From contig DEUP01000018.1 of the NCBI GenBank assembly GCA_002362625.1, positions 1,231 to 35,483 of the forward strand: a stretch of DNA of 34,253 bases, given 5' to 3'. This DNA is from Clostridiales bacterium UBA3259 (GTDB taxonomy: Bacteria; Bacillota_A; Clostridia; Oscillospirales; Oscillospiraceae). The position numbers and the translations under genes are program-made. Shown here piece after piece: positions 23,860 through 31,395 of this stretch. The stretch's first letter is position 1. The number at the start of each line of letters is the position of its first letter. The notes below the pieces were generated by a model that was given only the letters and a program-made list of their open reading frames with translations, was not told the DNA's origin and made no database searches.

Positions 23860-25221
23860 TTACAGCTCCTTTACAAGGGTTTTAAAGTACTCGCCCCGTA
23901 CCATAAAATTCTTAAACTGGTCAAAGGCGGCGCTGGCGGGGCTCATCAGTACCACGTCTCCCGGCTTCGCGGCAGCCGCCGCCGCCCGAACCGCAGGCTC
24001 GAAGGCGCCGCAGTCCACAATTTCCAATGTGTCCTTGTCGTATTCGGAACAGCTTTCCACAGCGGCCCGGATTTTCCCGCCGGTAGCGCCCCCCAGGAAC
24101 AGCTTCTTCACGTGTGCACAGATTTCCGGCCCCAGAACGTCATAGGGGATGTGCTTATCGTAGCCCCCGGCAATGAGAATCACCCTTTCCGGGAAGCTGC
24201 GCAGTCCGGCAATGGTGCGGCTGGGGCTGGAGGCGATGGAATCGTTATAGAACCGAACCCCATCCTTCACCCGCACCAGCTCAATGCGGTGCTCCACACC
24301 GCCGAAGGTTTCGGCAACATGCCGGATCGTATCATCCTCCACCAGTCCCTCCACCATAGCAATGGCCGCCATGTAGTTTTCCACGTTGTGGGCACCGGGG
24401 ATCAGAATGTCCGCCGCCGGAAGCACCGCTTCCCCATCCCGGCAGATCACGTTATCCTTCAGGTGAATATGGGCATCCCCTTTCCGGGAGAAGAACACGG
24501 TCTTCCCGTTTCCCCGGAAGGAGGCGGTGAAGCCATTGTCAGCGTTCAGCACCAGAAAGCCGTTTTCGTCCTGGAAGCGGAAGATATTTTTCTTGGCCTC
24601 CACATACTCCTCCATATCCTTGTGGATGTCCAGATGGTTGGGAGCCAGGTTGGTAATCAGGGCACGCTCAGGACTGCGCTTCATATCCATCAGCTGGAAG
24701 GAGCTAAGCTCCACCACCGCGAAATCCTCTTCCTTCATCTCCCGTGCCAGGGGCAGCAGGGGCGTGCCGATGTTTCCGCCCAGCCAGACGGTTTTCCCGG
24801 CAGCCTTCAGCATTTCCGAGATCAGGGTCGTGGTTGTGGTCTTTCCGTCTGAGCCGGTAACCGCCAGCAGATGGCAGGGGCATACCTCAAAGAACACCTC
24901 CATTTCGGAGGTTACCATAGCCCCGCGGCTCCGAAGGGCCTCGATGGCGGGATTTCCGGGGTGCATACCCGGCGTCCGGAAAACCACGTCCGCCTCCACG
25001 CCGTCTAAGTAGCTGTCTCCCACATGGAGCTGACACCCCAGCTTTTCCAGCTCCAAAACCTCCCCATCCAGCTTTTCCCTGGGGGTACGGTCACAGCCGA
25101 CTACGTTGCAGCCAAATTCCAGAAGCAGCCGCGCCAGGGGACGGTTGCTGACGCCCAGGCCCAGCACGGCAATTCTTTTCTCTTTCAAAGACGTAAAGTA
25201 GTTTTCAAAAGCAGTGTTCAT
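23860..25221 (-). CDS. murD: UDP-N-acetylmuramoylalanine-D-glutamate ligase
   Basis: MurD adds D-Glu to UDP-MurNAc-L-Ala in peptidoglycan precursor synthesis. The 453-residue product has a Rossmann-like N-terminal UDP-binding region (IAVLGLGVSNRPLARLL), the Mur ligase ATP loop TGSDGKTTTT, the LSSFQL motif, and the LAPNHLDIH segment with the catalytic His. C-terminal domain motifs YNDSIASSPSRTIAGLRSF are typical of MurD. I chose the ATG at 25219-25221, 6 nt after GAGGA; the ATG two codons upstream abuts the site. It heads a murD-ispD-ispF operon and has its own promoter divergent from rnpB. It is not in a dcw cluster here. Confidence 0.97.
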   Translation of the reverse strand: MNTAFENYFTSLKEKRIAVLGLGVSNRPLARLLLEFGCNVVGCDRTPREKLDGEVLELEKLGCQLHVGDSYLDGVEADVVFRTPGMHPGNPAIEALRSRGAMVTSEMEVFFEVCPCHLLAVTGSDGKTTTTTLISEMLKAAGKTVWLGGNIGTPLLPLAREMKEEDFAVVELSSFQLMDMKRSPERALITNLAPNHLDIHKDMEEYVEAKKNIFRFQDENGFLVLNADNGFTASFRGNGKTVFFSRKGDAHIHLKDNVICRDGEAVLPAADILIPGAHNVENYMAAIAMVEGLVEDDTIRHVAETFGGVEHRIELVRVKDGVRFYNDSIASSPSRTIAGLRSFPERVILIAGGYDKHIPYDVLGPEICAHVKKLFLGGATGGKIRAAVESCSEYDKDTLEIVDCGAFEPAVRAAAAAAKPGDVVLMSPASAAFDQFKNFMVRGEYFKTLVKEL

Positions 25222-25259
25222 ATCCATTCCTCAATTCTGTTATGGCTTTACAGAAATAT

Positions 25260-25288
25260 AGTATACTCCCTCCAAAAAGATTTTGCAA
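25260..25288 (-). promoter_or_regulatory. Sigma-A promoter of murD-ispD-ispF
   Basis: Read leftward, TTGCAA (25283-25288) and TATACT (25260-25265) have a 17-nt spacer. It stands back to back with the rnpB promoter; only 5 nt separate the two -35 boxes, so RNA polymerases may compete. Confidence 0.75.
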
Positions 25289-25293
25289 TCTAT

Positions 25294-25322
25294 TTGACAA
25301 TTTCCTTCCTGTGGAGTACAAT
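25294..25322 (+). promoter_or_regulatory. Sigma-A promoter of rnpB
   Basis: A perfect TTGACA (25294-25299) and TACAAT (25317-25322) are spaced by 17 nt. The predicted start at about 25328 coincides with the first base of the P1 helix, so the RNA probably needs no 5' trimming. Confidence 0.88.
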
Positions 25323-25326
25323 ATTT

Positions 25327-25673
25327 CCGCAGCCAGGCCGGACAGCCGCGGACGCAGGCCGAAAGGCCGCGGATGAGGAAAGTCCGGGCTTCACAGGGCA
25401 GGGATAACGGGTAACGCCCGCCGAGGGCAACCTCAGGACAAGTGCAACAGAGAGATGTAGCCGGCGTCAGCCGGTCATAGTGAAAAGGTGTGGTAAGAGC
25501 GCACCCGCCCCATGGAGACATTGGGGTGCTGTAAACTCTATCCCGAAGCAACGCCGTGGAGAAACAGAAGATTGGCCCGATCGTTTCGAGGAGGCGGCTT
25601 GATCCCGGAAGCAATTCCGGGGCTAGATAGATGGCTGTCAAGACAGAACCCGGCTTACAGGTCTGCGCTGCGT
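25327..25673 (+). ncRNA. rnpB: RNase P RNA, type A
   Basis: This is the catalytic RNA that removes tRNA 5' leaders. The universal core is visible: GAGGAAAGTCCGGGCT near the 5' end and ACAGAACCCGGCTTA near the 3' end form the P4 helix, and AGTGCAACAGAGAG, GGTAAGAGCGCACC and GTAAACTC lie between. The ends pair as helix P1 (25328-25333 with 25667-25672), which sets the boundaries to within a few bases. At about 346 nt it has the usual type A length. Confidence 0.97.
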
Positions 25674-25712
25674 AAAACCGCCACCGAGAGATCGGTGGCG
25701 GTTTTGCTTTTC
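25674..25712 (+). terminator. Terminator of rnpB
   Basis: A perfect 14-bp stem (25674-25687 with 25692-25705) includes ACCGCCACCG and its complement, and is followed by TTTTGCTTTTC. It starts one base after the P1 helix. Confidence 0.9.
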
Positions 25713-25751
25713 TTTCCCGGGAAAAGGCCCGGGAAAAGGTAGGTTTTCCGG

Positions 25752-25780
25752 TTGCGCTCCCCGGGATTTTATGTTATTAT
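25752..25780 (+). promoter_or_regulatory. Sigma-A promoter of the XRE-to-lipoprotein operon
   Basis: TTGCGC (25752-25757) and TATTAT (25775-25780) have a 17-nt spacer, 33 nt before the XRE gene. It is the only good promoter I see ahead of the seven plus-strand genes ending at 30764. Confidence 0.65.
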
Positions 25781-25813
25781 GTATGATTATAGGAATTACC
25801 CGGGAGGAACACC

Positions 25814-26470
25814 ATGGACGACGAGAAGCTCAAATTACTCATTGGGAAAAACATCGCCTCCTACCGCAAGGCTGCCGGACTGACCCAGGCAGGCCTCGGT
25901 GAAAAGCTCAATTATTCCGACAAGGCCGTCTCCAAATGGGAGCGGGGAGAATCCATACCCGACGCATTAACTCTGGTGCAGCTGGCGGAGCTGTTTCAGA
26001 TCACGGTCAACGATCTGCTGGAAGACCCCAACGCCCTGCCCGGAAACGGCGGCACCCTGGAAAAGGCCATGACCCAGGTCTCCGAAAAGGCCTTAAAGCG
26101 CAAGGCCGACAAAAATGTGATTCTGGGGCTGTCCTCCACCCTGGTGTGGTTCGTGGCACTGCTGCTGTTTGTGGTCTTCTCCCCCTTCCAGGCGCTGTCT
26201 CCCTATAGCTGGCTGTCCTTCCTCTATGCCATTCCTGCCAATGCCATTGTGCTTTTGAGCCTCCGCTCCGCCTGGCATGACTTCCGCTGGAATCAGGCCC
26301 TGATCAGCATTATTGTCTGGGGCTTTCTGCTGGCCATTTACGCTACATTGCTTTCCGTGTTTCACTTTAACTTCTGGCGGCTTTTCCTACTGGGAATTCC
26401 CGGGCAAATCGCCATTTTCCTGTGGTTCCGGATGTTCCGGGGAAATAGGGAGGAGGAAGCCCATGGATAA
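25814..26470 (+). CDS. XRE-type DNA-binding protein with four membrane helices
   Basis: The 218-residue product joins an N-terminal helix-turn-helix of the Cro/C1-XRE type (about 7-68; SYRKAAGLTQAGLGEKLNYSDKAVSKWERG and the following IPD) to four predicted membrane helices (about 103-123, 131-150, 162-182, 187-206). A linker of about 30 residues is charged. Such membrane-tethered regulators are common in Firmicutes, but their signals are mostly unknown. The ATG follows GGGAGG by 7 nt. Its stop overlaps the start of the 5-formyl-THF cyclo-ligase gene by 8 nt, so the two are translated together. It may regulate its own operon, which the sequence does not prove. Confidence 0.87.
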   Translation: MDDEKLKLLIGKNIASYRKAAGLTQAGLGEKLNYSDKAVSKWERGESIPDALTLVQLAELFQITVNDLLEDPNALPGNGGTLEKAMTQVSEKALKRKADKNVILGLSSTLVWFVALLLFVVFSPFQALSPYSWLSFLYAIPANAIVLLSLRSAWHDFRWNQALISIIVWGFLLAIYATLLSVFHFNFWRLFLLGIPGQIAIFLWFRMFRGNREEEAHG

Positions 26471-26996
26471 GCAGGCACTGCGCCGTCAGATCCGGGAACG
26501 GAAGCGGGCCATGACAGAGGAAGACATTCTTCGCCGCAGCCAGGCCTTGGCGGAACTGTTCTTTCAAACGGATCTCTACCAAACCGCCAGAACCATTTAC
26601 GGCTACCTTCCCTACAATCAGGAGGTGCGCACCGTGGCCATCTTAAAGCAGGCCCTCCGGGACGGAAAACAGGTGGCGGTGCCCAAGGTCTATGGGGACA
26701 CCATGCGCTTTCTCTATCTGACCGATCTGAGCGCCGTGGCGAAGGGCTACGCCGGGATCCCGGAGCCAATTGCCGACGAGCCCGTCGCCCGGGACGAAAC
26801 CGCCCTGGTGCTGATGCCTGGGCTGGCCTTTGATCCCCAGGGCCACCGCATGGGCTACGGCGGCGGCTTCTACGACAAATTCCTTTCTCAGGAGCCGAAC
26901 CATCCCACGGTAGCCCTGTGCTATGCGTTTCAAATGCTTCCCCATCTGGAAACGGAAAGCCACGACATTCCCGTAGACCGGGTGCTTTGGGCATAA
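26463..26996 (+). CDS. 5-formyltetrahydrofolate cyclo-ligase
   Basis: The enzyme (MTHFS, YgfA/YqgN type) converts 5-formyl-THF to 5,10-methenyl-THF with ATP, returning a storage folate to the one-carbon pool. The 177-residue product starts MDKQALRRQIRERKRAM and has the conserved TIYGYLPYNQEVRT, then the nucleotide/substrate motif MPGLAFDPQGHRMGYGGGFYDKFL near residues 119-141. The ATG at 26463-26465 follows GGGAGGAAG inside the end of the XRE gene, giving an 8-nt overlap. A longer frame would add 50 residues read from the membrane part of that gene. Folate one-carbon units made here also feed Fmt. Confidence 0.95.
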   Translation: MDKQALRRQIRERKRAMTEEDILRRSQALAELFFQTDLYQTARTIYGYLPYNQEVRTVAILKQALRDGKQVAVPKVYGDTMRFLYLTDLSAVAKGYAGIPEPIADEPVARDETALVLMPGLAFDPQGHRMGYGGGFYDKFLSQEPNHPTVALCYAFQMLPHLETESHDIPVDRVLWA

Positions 26997-27015
26997 ACAA
27001 AAAAGGAGAAACAAT

Positions 27016-27591
27016 ATGCAGCTGGTAGTAACTCTGCTCATTGCGGCGGCCGTATTCGGCCTCTGCTTTCTTGCCGACAAGGCCTTTACCAGGGCCTTCC
27101 GCACCAAGGCCCAGCACCGCAGCGGTCTGGCCGTTCGCCTGGACAAGCGCTACGGCGTTTTCGGCGTGGTTCTGACGGTTCTCGGGATTCTGGCTGTCTG
27201 CGTCGGCATTCCCGGCGACCTGGTGCTTTTGGCGGGCGGCGTCATCGTCCTGGCCATGGGGATTGCCCTGGCCGTCTATTATCTCAGCTTCGGCATCTTC
27301 TATGACGGAGAGAGCTTCCTTCAGTCCCGGTTCGGAAAGCCGGACATTGTCCGCGCCTATCAGGAAATTGTGGGGCAGAAGCTGTATCTGATCCAGGGCG
27401 GCAAAATTCTGGTAGAGCTTCATTTCCGGGACGGCGGCACGGTAAGCCTCCAGTCCACCATGGATGGCGTATACCCCTTTCTGGACACCGCCTTTGCCGG
27501 CTGGTGTCTGCAAACGAACCGGGATCCCCAGGCCTGCGATTTCCATGACCCTTCCCAGAGCCTGTGGTTCCCCACTGTGGAGGAAAATTGA
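27016..27591 (+). CDS. Membrane protein of unknown function (191 aa)
   Basis: I do not recognise the family. The product has three hydrophobic stretches (about 2-22, 46-64 and 66-90), then a soluble C-terminal half of about 100 residues. The soluble part has alternating beta-like segments (GIFYDGESFLQSRFG, ILVELHFRDGGTVSL) resembling the PH-like domains seen in small clostridial membrane proteins, a weak structural impression only. GGAG precedes the ATG and the stop overlaps the next start as TGATG. It is co-transcribed with the cyclo-ligase upstream and the DUF1643 gene downstream. Confidence 0.75.
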   Translation: MQLVVTLLIAAAVFGLCFLADKAFTRAFRTKAQHRSGLAVRLDKRYGVFGVVLTVLGILAVCVGIPGDLVLLAGGVIVLAMGIALAVYYLSFGIFYDGESFLQSRFGKPDIVRAYQEIVGQKLYLIQGGKILVELHFRDGGTVSLQSTMDGVYPFLDTAFAGWCLQTNRDPQACDFHDPSQSLWFPTVEEN

Positions 27592-28211
27592 TGGCACACA
27601 TTCCCAGCGGCACCACCGCCGAAATCGACCTGCTCACCTTTGAAGACGCCCTCCGTTCCGCCAACACCCCCAGCCCGGATTACGACATCCATAAGTGGCT
27701 CTACGCTCCAAACTTCTACTCGGAGTACCGGTACATTCTGGGCACCCGAGGCAGCAATCCCCTGATCTGCATCGGCGTCAATCCCTCCACCGCCAGGCCC
27801 GACGATCTGGACAACACCCTGAAATCCGTGGAGCGGATCGCCCTGCACAACGGCTTTGACAGCTTCCTCATGTTCAACGTCTACGCCCAACGGGCCACCA
27901 GCCCCGACGACATGGAAAAGGTGTGCAATCCCCTGCTCCACCGGGAAAATCTGGAGGCCTTCCGCTATGTGCTGTCCATCTCCCAAAGACGCGCCGTCTG
28001 GGCCGCCTGGGGCGCCGTCATTGAGAAGCGGAAGTATCTTCCCGGCTGCGTCCGGGACATGGTGCTTCTTGGCGAGAAATATAACGCCAGCTGGTACTGC
28101 GCCGGAGCCGTCACCAAAAGGGGCCACCCTCACCATCCCCTGTACTTACGCAAGGACGAAACCCTGAAGCCCTTTGACGTAAACCAATATCTCGACACCC
28201 TGGAAGCATAG
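27591..28211 (+). CDS. DUF1643 family protein
   Basis: The 206-residue soluble protein has the DUF1643 core: RYILGTRGSNPLICIGVNPSTARPDDLDNTLKSVERIA (about 43-80), where the VNPSTA motif is diagnostic, then MFNVYAQRATSPDD and a final KRGHPHHPLYL segment. The family occurs widely in bacteria and phages; no reaction is established as far as I know. The ATG at 27591-27593 overlaps the preceding stop by one base (TGATG) with GGAGG upstream; an in-frame start 9 codons earlier lacks a site. Its neighbours are not phage genes, so it appears resident in the operon. Confidence 0.85.
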   Translation: MAHIPSGTTAEIDLLTFEDALRSANTPSPDYDIHKWLYAPNFYSEYRYILGTRGSNPLICIGVNPSTARPDDLDNTLKSVERIALHNGFDSFLMFNVYAQRATSPDDMEKVCNPLLHRENLEAFRYVLSISQRRAVWAAWGAVIEKRKYLPGCVRDMVLLGEKYNASWYCAGAVTKRGHPHHPLYLRKDETLKPFDVNQYLDTLEA

Positions 28212-28222
28212 GAGGCGGCATT

Positions 28223-28753
28223 ATGAAATTGATCATTGCATCCGACATTCACGGCAGCACCTATTGGTGCCGCCGTCTTTGTCAGCTTGTGGAGGAGGTC
28301 CGGCCTGACCGGCTGCTTCTTTTGGGAGATCTTCTCTACCACGGCCCCCGGAACGACCTGCCCCGGGACTACGCTCCCAGGCAGGTGATCCCCATGTTAT
28401 CTCAGTATAAGGACATCATTTTCGCCGTCCGGGGCAACTGCGAGGCGGAGGTGGATCAGATGGTGCTGCCCTTTCCCTGTATGGCGGATTGCGCCCAGGT
28501 TTTCGCCGACGGGCTGACCCTCTATCTGACCCACGGGCACCACCATAACCCAGACAAGCTTCCGCCCCTGCCTCAGGGCAGCGTTTTCCTGTCCGGCCAC
28601 ACCCATGTGAAGCTGGACGAGACCCGGGAGGGCATCCGCTGTCTGAATCCCGGCAGCGTTTCCATCCCCAAGGATGGCAGCCACAGCTGTATTCTTTATG
28701 AAAGCGGAAGCTTTTCCTTCCATATTTTTCAGAATCCTGAGGAAAATCTATGA
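28223..28753 (+). CDS. YfcE-type metallophosphodiesterase
   Basis: The 176-residue product is a small calcineurin-fold phosphoesterase with all metal-binding motifs in order: SDIHGS (8-13), LLGDLLYHGP, RGNCE, THGHHH and SGHTHV, followed by LNPGS. YfcE-like enzymes hydrolyse phosphodiesters in vitro; natural substrates are uncertain. AGGAGG precedes the ATG by 7 nt. Its TGA overlaps the next start as ATGA. It carries no second domain or membrane segment, and so acts in the cytoplasm. Confidence 0.93.
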   Translation: MKLIIASDIHGSTYWCRRLCQLVEEVRPDRLLLLGDLLYHGPRNDLPRDYAPRQVIPMLSQYKDIIFAVRGNCEAEVDQMVLPFPCMADCAQVFADGLTLYLTHGHHHNPDKLPPLPQGSVFLSGHTHVKLDETREGIRCLNPGSVSIPKDGSHSCILYESGSFSFHIFQNPEENL

Positions 28754-28926
28754 ATTCGACAGAATGCGACACTTGCTGGTATTATGATTATGATGAGGAG
28801 TTTGACGAGTATTACTGCATGATGGATCTGGACGAGGACGAGGTCTACCGGATCCAAACCTCCCGCTCCCAGCACTGCCCTTTCTACAGGCAGGGCGATG
28901 ATTATACCCTTGCAAGGAGACAATAA
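28750..28926 (+). CDS. 58-residue acidic protein with four cysteines
   Basis: This short gene overlaps the phosphodiesterase stop by 4 nt (ATGA) and ends 2 nt before the lipoprotein gene. The product has C6 and C9 (ECDTC), then a very acidic/aromatic stretch YYDYDEEFDEYYC (C23), DLDEDE, and finally C43 in CPFYRQGDDY. The two-by-two cysteine spacing (CX2C...CX19C) could bind zinc. I believe it belongs to a small family common in gut Clostridia (DUF6472-like), from memory only. The tail is basic. It is short enough to be missed by gene callers with a 60-residue limit. Function unknown. Confidence 0.8.
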   Translation: MNSTECDTCWYYDYDEEFDEYYCMMDLDEDEVYRIQTSRSQHCPFYRQGDDYTLARRQ

Positions 28927-28928
28927 CC

Positions 28929-30764
28929 ATGAATCGTATCCTCCCCCTGCTTGCGTGCTGTCTGTTTCTCTGCGGCTGCGGCGCTGTAACGGACAGTCAG
29001 GAAACCCTTTCCCGCGGAGAAACCGAAGCCGCCGCCGAAGCATCCCAGGTTGTCATCGGTCCTCAGGTCTGCTTTGGCGGTGCCCTGCTGGTTTACTCTC
29101 CCGGCGTCAGCGATGCCACAGGTCTGTATGCCATGGGCAGCGACCTGCTTGTCCTCTCCGGCACAGAGCAGACCACCCTGACCGTTCTTCAGGGGGAGAA
29201 TCTCACGAAGGCGGCCTCCCTTACCCTTTCCTTCCTGCTTACATCCGGGGATCCCTCCCTGGTGGTGGGCGACGGATACCTGTCCTATTTTGATCCTGCG
29301 GCCCGGGAAACCCTGGTGCTGGACAGCGCTCTGCGAACGGTGAGTCACATCCCCGCGCCGGAGGATCTGCAAGGCGTGCCCATCCTCTCCGGCGACCGCA
29401 ATTCCCTGTACTACTGCACCAGGGACGGAATCCGGGTCTGGGATCTGGAAACCGGCCTCCATCGCCGGATCAAGGAAATGGACTTTCCCGGTCAGACCCT
29501 GGCGGGCCTCTTCCTTCAGGATACGGTGCTTCTTTGCGCCATCCCTGAGGAGGGACAAAACCGCGCCACCCTTGTATCCGCCCAAACCGGCGCTCTGCTG
29601 TACGAGGCAGCGGGGGATGTCACCCTGTCCGGCCAAAACGGCTGGTACAGCGCTTCCCTTCCCAGGGGTCTTGATCAGGTTCTGATCCGCGGAGAGGATC
29701 CCCAAAACCCGCAGCTGTTTCTCCCGGCGGAGGATACCCTCCGGTGCTTCTTCCTTACGAACCGCGCCGGTGCCGTGACCTACGGAAATCAGGGCGTCTG
29801 CCGCCTGGACTATTATGATCTGCTGTCCGGGCAGCGTACCTCCTCCCTCACCCTGGACGCCGGGTTCACCCCCATTGCTTCGGCGGACACCCCGGAGGGA
29901 GCGCTTTACATTCTGGCCCGGTTGAATACCGCCTATGTCATTTTCCGCTGGGATACCAGCCCGGACAACGCTCTGGCCGTTCAGGAGGATGTCAGTTATC
30001 TTTCTTCTTACGAAGGGGATCCTGCCGCCGAGGCCCAGTGCGCCGCCTACGCCGCCCGGCTGAGCGGGAAATTCGGAATTACCGTTTTGATTGGGCAGGA
30101 AGCCGCCCGGCTTTCTCCCCGGGACATCCGCCTGGAACCGGAAACCCAGCCGGGGATTCTGCTCCGGGAGCTTAAAAGCCTGGAAAAACGGCTGTCCGTC
30201 TTTCCGGACACCCTTCTGCCGGATACCGCCTCCCATTTCACCTCCCTGAACCTGTGCATCGTCCAAAGCGTCACCAACACCGCCCGGGCCGGGAATCCGG
30301 AACCTACTGACGGCCTGCAGTTCCTGGACGGCGGCGATGCCTATATGGTAATCACCGCCGGAAAATACGCTCAGCAATCCCTGTACCGTCAGCTGTTTCA
30401 CGCCATGGAAACCCACATTCTCACGGAGAGCAGCGCCCTGGATCAATGGAACAAGTTCAACCCCCAGGGCTTTGCCTACACCCAGGGCGTCTTTGAAGAA
30501 AACGAGCCCTCCGAAGACTGGCTGTCCGGCGAAAACCAGGCCTTTCTGGACACCGATTCCATGACCCTTCCAAAGGAAGATCGAAGCCGGATCTTTGCGG
30601 CCGCCATGCTGCCCGGAAACAAGGAAACCTTCCGTCCCTGGATTCTCCAGCGAAAGCTCACCGCCCTCTGCAAGGGCATCCGGGAGGCCTACGGACTGAC
30701 CGAAAGCCCGGAAAGCTATCTCTGGGAGCAGTACCTGGACGCCGTTCTTGCCTATAAGGGATAA
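28929..30764 (+). CDS. Large lipoprotein, metallopeptidase-like fold with a degenerate zinc site
   Basis: The 611-residue product has a lipoprotein signal with lipobox L14-C15-G16-C17 (acylated Cys17). Residues about 40-340 form repeated beta segments suggesting a propeller. The C-terminal part (about 350-611) resembles clostridial lipoproteins with an HExxH peptidase motif, as I recall them. Here the equivalent stretch reads Y486-R-Q-L-F-H-A-M-E-T-H496. The first His and the catalytic Glu are replaced by Arg487 and Gln488, while His491 remains. The conserved QWNKFNPQGFAY and PKEDRSRIF (E550) parts are still present. It is therefore probably a catalytically dead, surface-exposed relative. It ends the plus-strand operon. 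Confidence 0.75.
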   Translation: MNRILPLLACCLFLCGCGAVTDSQETLSRGETEAAAEASQVVIGPQVCFGGALLVYSPGVSDATGLYAMGSDLLVLSGTEQTTLTVLQGENLTKAASLTLSFLLTSGDPSLVVGDGYLSYFDPAARETLVLDSALRTVSHIPAPEDLQGVPILSGDRNSLYYCTRDGIRVWDLETGLHRRIKEMDFPGQTLAGLFLQDTVLLCAIPEEGQNRATLVSAQTGALLYEAAGDVTLSGQNGWYSASLPRGLDQVLIRGEDPQNPQLFLPAEDTLRCFFLTNRAGAVTYGNQGVCRLDYYDLLSGQRTSSLTLDAGFTPIASADTPEGALYILARLNTAYVIFRWDTSPDNALAVQEDVSYLSSYEGDPAAEAQCAAYAARLSGKFGITVLIGQEAARLSPRDIRLEPETQPGILLRELKSLEKRLSVFPDTLLPDTASHFTSLNLCIVQSVTNTARAGNPEPTDGLQFLDGGDAYMVITAGKYAQQSLYRQLFHAMETHILTESSALDQWNKFNPQGFAYTQGVFEENEPSEDWLSGENQAFLDTDSMTLPKEDRSRIFAAAMLPGNKETFRPWILQRKLTALCKGIREAYGLTESPESYLWEQYLDAVLAYKG

Positions 30765-30786
30765 TACAGCTGCCCCTGACAAAGGA

Positions 30787-30823
30787 TTTGCCTGCCGCTT
30801 TTTCAGCGGCAGGCAAAATTTTG
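30787..30823 (+). terminator. Terminator after the lipoprotein gene
   Basis: A perfect 13-bp stem (30787-30799 with 30805-30817), TTTGCCTGCCGCT with its complement, has a 5-nt loop and is followed by ATTTTG. The converging CBS gene stops at 30832, so the hairpin may weakly serve both strands. Confidence 0.8.
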
Positions 30824-30831
30824 TATGTAGC

Positions 30832-31245
30832 TTAATCTTCGGGAAACAGCTGATCGTAGCAGTACTTGATAATGGCTTTCCGGGTAATCAGGCCGATGAA
30901 CGCGCCGAAATCGTCCACAACGGGAACAAAATTCTGGTTGGAGGCGCGCTCCACCAGATCATGCATGGAAGCGGTGATCCGAACGGGAACGTTGTCCTTG
31001 CGGCGGTAGATCTCCATGACCCGGCGGGCCTCCGCCTGGCGCATATCCATGTAGCACATGTTCTTCATGGCCCACAGCAGGTCTCCCTCTGTCAGGGTTC
31101 CACGGTATTCTCCACGACGGTTCAAAATGGGAATGGCGGAATAACCGGCAGCTTCCATTTTCTCCAGCGCTTGTCGGATGGTATAGTCATCATAAAGATA
31201 CGCGCACATTGCCTTAGGTGTCAGAAAAAATAAAATACTGTTCAT
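30832..31245 (-). CDS. CBS-pair protein, similar to c-di-AMP receptor DarB/CbpB
   Basis: The 137-residue protein consists of two CBS motifs and nothing else: first YTIRQALEKMEAAGYSAIPILNRRGEYRGTLTEGDLLWAM (about 20-60), then a second ending FVPVVDDFGAFIGLITRKAIIKYC (about 106-129). This layout and the GYSAIPIL pattern resemble YkuL/DarB of Bacillus and CbpB of Listeria, which bind c-di-AMP and control the (p)ppGpp synthetase Rel. Since CdaA is encoded in this window, a c-di-AMP receptor role is plausible. Binding residues cannot be confirmed from sequence, and AMP/ATP binding is the alternative. GGAG precedes the ATG at 31243-31245. It has its own extended -10 promoter and is monocistronic. 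Confidence 0.85.
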   Translation of the reverse strand: MNSILFFLTPKAMCAYLYDDYTIRQALEKMEAAGYSAIPILNRRGEYRGTLTEGDLLWAMKNMCYMDMRQAEARRVMEIYRRKDNVPVRITASMHDLVERASNQNFVPVVDDFGAFIGLITRKAIIKYCYDQLFPED

Positions 31246-31295
31246 AGGGTTCTCCTTTTCGGTGCGGCACAGGTCTCTCAGCTGCCGCTATCACT

Positions 31296-31304
31296 ATTAT
31301 AGCA
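31296..31304 (-). promoter_or_regulatory. Extended -10 promoter of the CBS-pair gene
   Basis: Read leftward, TGC plus a perfect TATAAT (31296-31301) forms an extended -10; the -35 region is poor. The short leader contains an inverted repeat GCGGCA/TGCCGC (31264-31269 and 31283-31288) that could form a hairpin just before the ribosome binding site. Confidence 0.6.
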
Positions 31305-31376
31305 CATTCCAAACCGAAAAGTATGAAATTTTATCGCCTGCTTGCCCGTCCAATGCCCAATATTTGCTTCCGGTTT

Positions 31377-31395
31377 TTGTACATATTGTACAATT
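31377..31395. repeat. GTACAAT palindrome at the 3' end of lysA
   Basis: TTGTACA (31377-31383) and TGTACAA (31387-31393) form a perfect inverted repeat around TAT, and the right half is also a 10-bp palindrome ATTGTACAAT (31385-31394) touching the lysA stop codon. It lacks a U-run and is AT-rich, so it is unlikely to be a terminator. The same GTACAAT word occurs twice in the lysA promoter. Confidence 0.5.

Noticed and set aside
26362..27597. Leftward open frame of 411 codons opposite the cyclo-ligase and the membrane protein genes
   Set aside because: It is opposite two well-supported genes, rich in Pro/Arg/Gly with no recognisable domain.
28902..30782. Long leftward open frame of more than 600 codons opposite the lipoprotein gene
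   Set aside because: It is antisense to a gene with a lipobox, ribosome binding site and operon context; the frame is open only because of GC-rich codon bias. Its translation is low-complexity Gly/Gln/Val-rich without motifs.
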